Source: Chitinophaga sp. (GTDB lineage Bacteria; Bacteroidota; Bacteroidia; Chitinophagales; Chitinophagaceae). Taken from it: 64,000 nt of DNA. The stretch lies in NCBI RefSeq assembly GCF_019236475.1, contig NZ_JAFAIX010000012.1, positions 744,001 through 808,000 of the forward strand. Direction: 5' to 3'. Position numbers and translations under genes: made by a program. Positions 61,715-64,000 of the stretch are shown in pieces (positions within the stretch are counted from its first letter, which is position 1; every line of letters begins with the position of its first letter). Below the pieces are notes generated by a model. It saw only the letters and a program-made list of their open reading frames with translations, did not search any database and was not told where the DNA came from.

Positions 61715-62626
61715 TTAAGCGTTGGTCGTAAATTTTTCCAGGAGGATTTGCAGTAATGGGATATGTGTGTCTGTGATGGTACCGGCGGCGATCATTTGCG
61801 GTATATCCGTTACCGTTACCCATTTCAGTGCTTCCAAATCGTCTCCGGGAGCGGCTTCGCCATAAATCAGATCTGTAGCGAAGAGGGTGGTAATGATCTT
61901 ATTCGTTTCGGATTGGTAGCGCCAGTCGTTCATCCTGCGAGAGCAGACATACTCCATTGGGGTGGTTTCAAACTGACCACATTCCTCCTGCAATTCCCGT
62001 TTGGCGGCTATTTCGAAGGATTCATCTGTTGGATCTGAAAATCCTCCTGGGAGTCGCCAGGCTTTTTCATTTGGTTTTATTCCTAACAGCAGTTCCTGTT
62101 TATTGTTTCTGAAAACCGCGATGTCGACTGTCGCATAAACTGAGGGGAACAGGCTGTACGTGTTATATATAATCCCAGAGCGGAATTCCGCGGTATCGAA
62201 TACTTTATCGGAGATTTCTTCCCGCATGGCCGTAGCGTTATAATCTTTCACTGGTGGTAGCGCAATGGTTTTATATTTCCCGCTGTAGGTACCAATAAAG
62301 CTATCTCTGCTGCCATAGAGCACAAATGATTCATGTGGGAAGTTGGTACGGAGTAGATCGTCCAATTTTGCGGACCATACCTCATCGTATTTCTGATCGC
62401 TGAGGGGGAGTACTATAATTTCCGGGAACAGTTGTTTGATCATGCGTTCGCGGGTGTAGTAGTCCAGTGGGTTTTTGCGGCTGCCTTTCACAGGGCTGAC
62501 GCCGAGTAGTATGAGAACTCTGTTGTGGTTCTCTTTTACCTGCCGGATGATTTCCAGGTGTCCTTCATGCAGGACGGGCGTCTGGAACCGGGCTATAATA
62601 ACTCCTGTGGGCTTTTGTACTTGCAT
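61715..62626 (-). CDS. nadM: Bifunctional NMN adenylyltransferase/Nudix hydrolase
   Basis: A 303-residue fusion. The N-terminal NadM-type adenylyltransferase (about 1-170) has IIARFQTPVLHEGHLEII and the segment GSRKNPLDYYTRERMIKQ. The C-terminal Nudix domain (about 175-303) has an intact Nudix box, GGFSDPTDESFEIAAKRELQ followed by EECG. The first part makes NAD from NMN; the second is an ADP-ribose or related pyrophosphatase in known fusions. It forms a two-gene unit with nadV, behind a promoter with NrtR-like repeats. Confidence 0.95.
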   Translation of the reverse strand: MQVQKPTGVIIARFQTPVLHEGHLEIIRQVKENHNRVLILLGVSPVKGSRKNPLDYYTRERMIKQLFPEIIVLPLSDQKYDEVWSAKLDDLLRTNFPHESFVLYGSRDSFIGTYSGKYKTIALPPVKDYNATAMREEISDKVFDTAEFRSGIIYNTYSLFPSVYATVDIAVFRNNKQELLLGIKPNEKAWRLPGGFSDPTDESFEIAAKRELQEECGQFETTPMEYVCSRRMNDWRYQSETNKIITTLFATDLIYGEAAPGDDLEALKWVTVTDIPQMIAAGTITDTHIPLLQILLEKFTTNA

Positions 62627-62636
62627 CTTCGAGCTA

Positions 62637-62711
62637 TTTTGCGTAATTGTTACACAAATATAAACAGGTATTTTAATCTACCAAAATAATTTTTGTAAAA
62701 AATACACAAAA
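62637..62711 (-). promoter_or_regulatory. nadM-nadV promoter with candidate NrtR operators
   Basis: On the minus strand, TTTG (62682-62685), a 19-base gap and TATATTTG (62655-62662) fit the Bacteroidota promoter closely. Two inverted repeats with similar half-sites flank it: TTTTGCGTAA/TTACACAAAT (62637-62659, overlapping the -7 element) and TTTTTGTA/TACACAAAA (62690-62711). NrtR, encoded just upstream, is the likely repressor. Confidence 0.7.
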
Positions 62712-62722
62712 TAGCTTTTCGA

Positions 62723-63409
62723 TTATATTTCGAAGGCCATTCCGTCTTTTTTCAATTGGAAATATTTCTCTTCATTGAAGCTGAAGAGTTTTGCTGGGCG
62801 GCCTTGCGACACTTGTTTTTGTTTTTCGTTATGTGCGATGAGGATACCCAGGTGATTGATTTTTTTCTGGAAGTTGCGGCGATCGATGGGCCGGTCCAGT
62901 AGTGTTTCGTAGAGTTTTTCCAGATCGGCGATCGGGAATTTTTTATCGAGTAGTTCGAAGCCGATAGGCTCGTACCTGATTTTATTGCGGAGGCGTTTTA
63001 CGGCCAGGTCGATGATAGTAGCGTGATCGAAAGCGAGGTCCGGTAGTTCTTTAATATTGAACCAGGTAGCGTCTTCGGCGTCGGAGCTGGCGGCCAGCTT
63101 ATAATTGGTAGGATTTACCAGTCCGAAATAGGCGATAGATACTACACGACCGCGGGGATCGCGGTTAGGCATACCGAAAGTATAGAGTTGTTCCAGGTAG
63201 TTGATATTTACGCCTGCTTCTGTGAGCAGTTCCCTGGTAACGGCATTTTCGAGGTTCTCTTCATCGCGTACGAATCCGCCGGGCAGCGCCCAGCTATGCA
63301 GGAAAGGTTCGATGGTGCGCTTAATCAGCAGTACCACGATCCCTTCTTTGGGGATATATCCAAAAACAACCGCATCTACGGTAAGTTTTATTTGCTGTTT
63401 GATAGGCAA
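62723..63409 (-). CDS. nrtR: NrtR-type Nudix-related transcriptional regulator
   Basis: A 228-residue protein with an N-terminal Nudix-like domain (about 5-145; WALPGGFVRDEENLENAV, RELLTEAGV, a Nudix box with one Glu changed to Thr) and a C-terminal winged helix (about 155-220; PIDRRNFQKKINHLGIL, SQGRPAKLFSF). NrtR regulators bind ADP-ribose and control NAD genes. It lies upstream of nadM-nadV. No ATG is available near the N-terminus; the start is a TTG at 63409 just after an in-frame stop. Confidence 0.92.
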   Translation of the reverse strand: MPIKQQIKLTVDAVVFGYIPKEGIVVLLIKRTIEPFLHSWALPGGFVRDEENLENAVTRELLTEAGVNINYLEQLYTFGMPNRDPRGRVVSIAYFGLVNPTNYKLAASSDAEDATWFNIKELPDLAFDHATIIDLAVKRLRNKIRYEPIGFELLDKKFPIADLEKLYETLLDRPIDRRNFQKKINHLGILIAHNEKQKQVSQGRPAKLFSFNEEKYFQLKKDGMAFEI

Positions 63410-63421
63410 TTTTAAACCGGA

Positions 63422-63829
63422 TTATTTAGATTGAATATAATGATCAATTTGAGCAGTTCCCTTGTGTAAATTCACGAACAGTGGATTTTTGGCCGGATCA
63501 AAAACGATGATCGTATTGGATTGCCATACATCCTGGGGTGCAGGGAGTTCGATCATAACTTCCTGTTTGTTGGTACGTTCGAACAGGAGGCTGTCTTTCC
63601 CCGCCATATGTGGCTTAAAGCCTTGTTGTTCGAGGTAGTCAGTGATTTGTTTTTTCAGTGCGAGGACTGAGTCGGTCAGCGGGCCTGGAGCAGGCTTGCT
63701 TTCCCGGTATACATAGCTTTTTTCAGTGATCACATCGTAGCTGGATCTGTCTGCGGTTTTTTCACGCTGAGGGTTGCAAGCGAGCAACAGGCTGGTGGCC
63801 AGGGCCAGAAACGATAATAATTTTCCCAT
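63422..63829 (-). CDS. Small lipoprotein, unknown
   Basis: A 135-residue lipoprotein (MGKLLSFLALATSLLLACNP, lipobox near residue 18). The mature part has a charged helix and a short beta region (LPAPQDVWQSNTIIVFDPAK). I recognise no family. The frame is open further upstream, but it overlaps the SnoaL-like gene, and the ATG at 63829 gives a good signal peptide. It starts 7 bases after that gene ends and is followed by nrtR 12 bases on, so all may be cotranscribed. Confidence 0.72.
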   Translation of the reverse strand: MGKLLSFLALATSLLLACNPQREKTADRSSYDVITEKSYVYRESKPAPGPLTDSVLALKKQITDYLEQQGFKPHMAGKDSLLFERTNKQEVMIELPAPQDVWQSNTIIVFDPAKNPLFVNLHKGTAQIDHYIQSK

Positions 63830-63836
63830 ATCTTTT

Positions 63837-64000
63837 TTATTGATGTTCGTAGCAATCATAATTTCGTTGGCGGTAGATTTTACCATCCCGAAACTCAATG
63901 ATACTGCAAATAAACGCTTTCATTACCTGTCCGCGACGAAATTTTCCAGCATCCACTCCTATTTCACCTGTCCATTTGGCTTCCACCACTAGTGTATTAC
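63837..64000 (-). CDS. SnoaL-like (NTF2-fold) protein, C-terminal part
   Basis: The minus-strand frame is open to the window edge and encodes about 53 C-terminal residues: VVEAKWTGEIGVDAGKFRRG, QVMKAFICSIIEFRDGKIY and RQRNYDCYEHQ before the stop at 63837. This is the end of a SnoaL-like/NTF2-fold family protein. The N-terminal half lies outside the window, so the exact family and start are not known. Confidence 0.72.
   Translation of the reverse strand, partial: NTLVVEAKWTGEIGVDAGKFRRGQVMKAFICSIIEFRDGKIYRQRNYDCYEHQ

Noticed and set aside
1..64000. CRISPR arrays, insertion sequences, integrases or prophage genes
   Set aside because: No regular repeat-spacer array, transposase, integrase or phage structural gene was seen on either strand.

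Overview
The window is typical chromosome of a Bacteroidota bacterium, most likely Chitinophagaceae and near Chitinophaga. The evidence is two SusC/SusD pairs, one with an ECF sigma/FecR regulator pair and one with a SusR-like DUF6377 regulator, promoters of the Bacteroidota type (TTTG, about 19-20 bases, TAnnTTTG), weak Shine-Dalgarno sites, and Bacteroidota-only families (DUF4834, DUF4302, import-associated zinc metallohydrolase lipoprotein). The genus is inference.

Layout. 1-3.8 kb: end of a translation/transcription operon on the minus strand (rimP-nusA-infB, infB cut by the window edge), a DUF4834 protein and a HAD hydrolase. 3.98 kb: a CAU tRNA with an odd T-loop. 4.1-15.5 kb: a ribosomally made peptide (RiPP) cluster on the minus strand: an outer-membrane beta-barrel protein, a 62-residue double-glycine precursor with a Cys-rich core, a radical SAM/SPASM enzyme, an unknown helical protein, a C39-peptidase ABC exporter, a very short membrane adaptor, a two-domain glycosyltransferase and a LanC-like protein without visible zinc motifs. 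An imperfect direct repeat (4057-4099 and 15475-15517) brackets the cluster, the left copy being the terminator just after the tRNA. This is the part of the window most likely to hold something undescribed. 15.5-16.4 kb: a solitary DarG-type macrodomain gene and a frameshifted CPBP-protease remnant.

16.7-26.7 kb: sigma factor, FecR, STN-containing SusC, SusD, HExxH lipoprotein and DUF4302 lipoprotein, which form a signal-transducing TonB uptake system ending in a strong terminator. 26.8-28.4 kb: a small lipoprotein and an MBL-fold hydrolase. 28.5-37.6 kb: a sus-like alpha-glucan locus on the minus strand (DUF6377 regulator, SusC, SusD, GH31 alpha-glucosidase). 37.7-39.3 kb: NlpE-like and phytase-like lipoproteins. 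39.4-39.7 kb: a gene-free stretch with a candidate small RNA and repeated TGTTCATT words.

39.8-46.0 kb: thiamine operon thiS-thiC-thiE-like-thiD-thiE-thiG-thiH under a clear TPP riboswitch. 46.1-49.2 kb: small lipoprotein, small membrane protein, sterol desaturase-family protein, dnaN. 49.5-50.8 kb: class I/II aminotransferase. 51.0-58.0 kb: two TetR regulators in tandem, then a TolC/adaptor/RND efflux pump. 58.1-63.4 kb: NAD metabolism: a fusion of a nucleotidyltransferase-like domain with a SAM methyltransferase, an orphan secreted protein, nadV, bifunctional nadM-Nudix and the NrtR regulator, with a promoter and inverted repeats between nrtR and nadM. The window ends in a lipoprotein and the C-terminal part of a SnoaL-like protein.

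All family calls come from reading motifs by eye; no database search was run.
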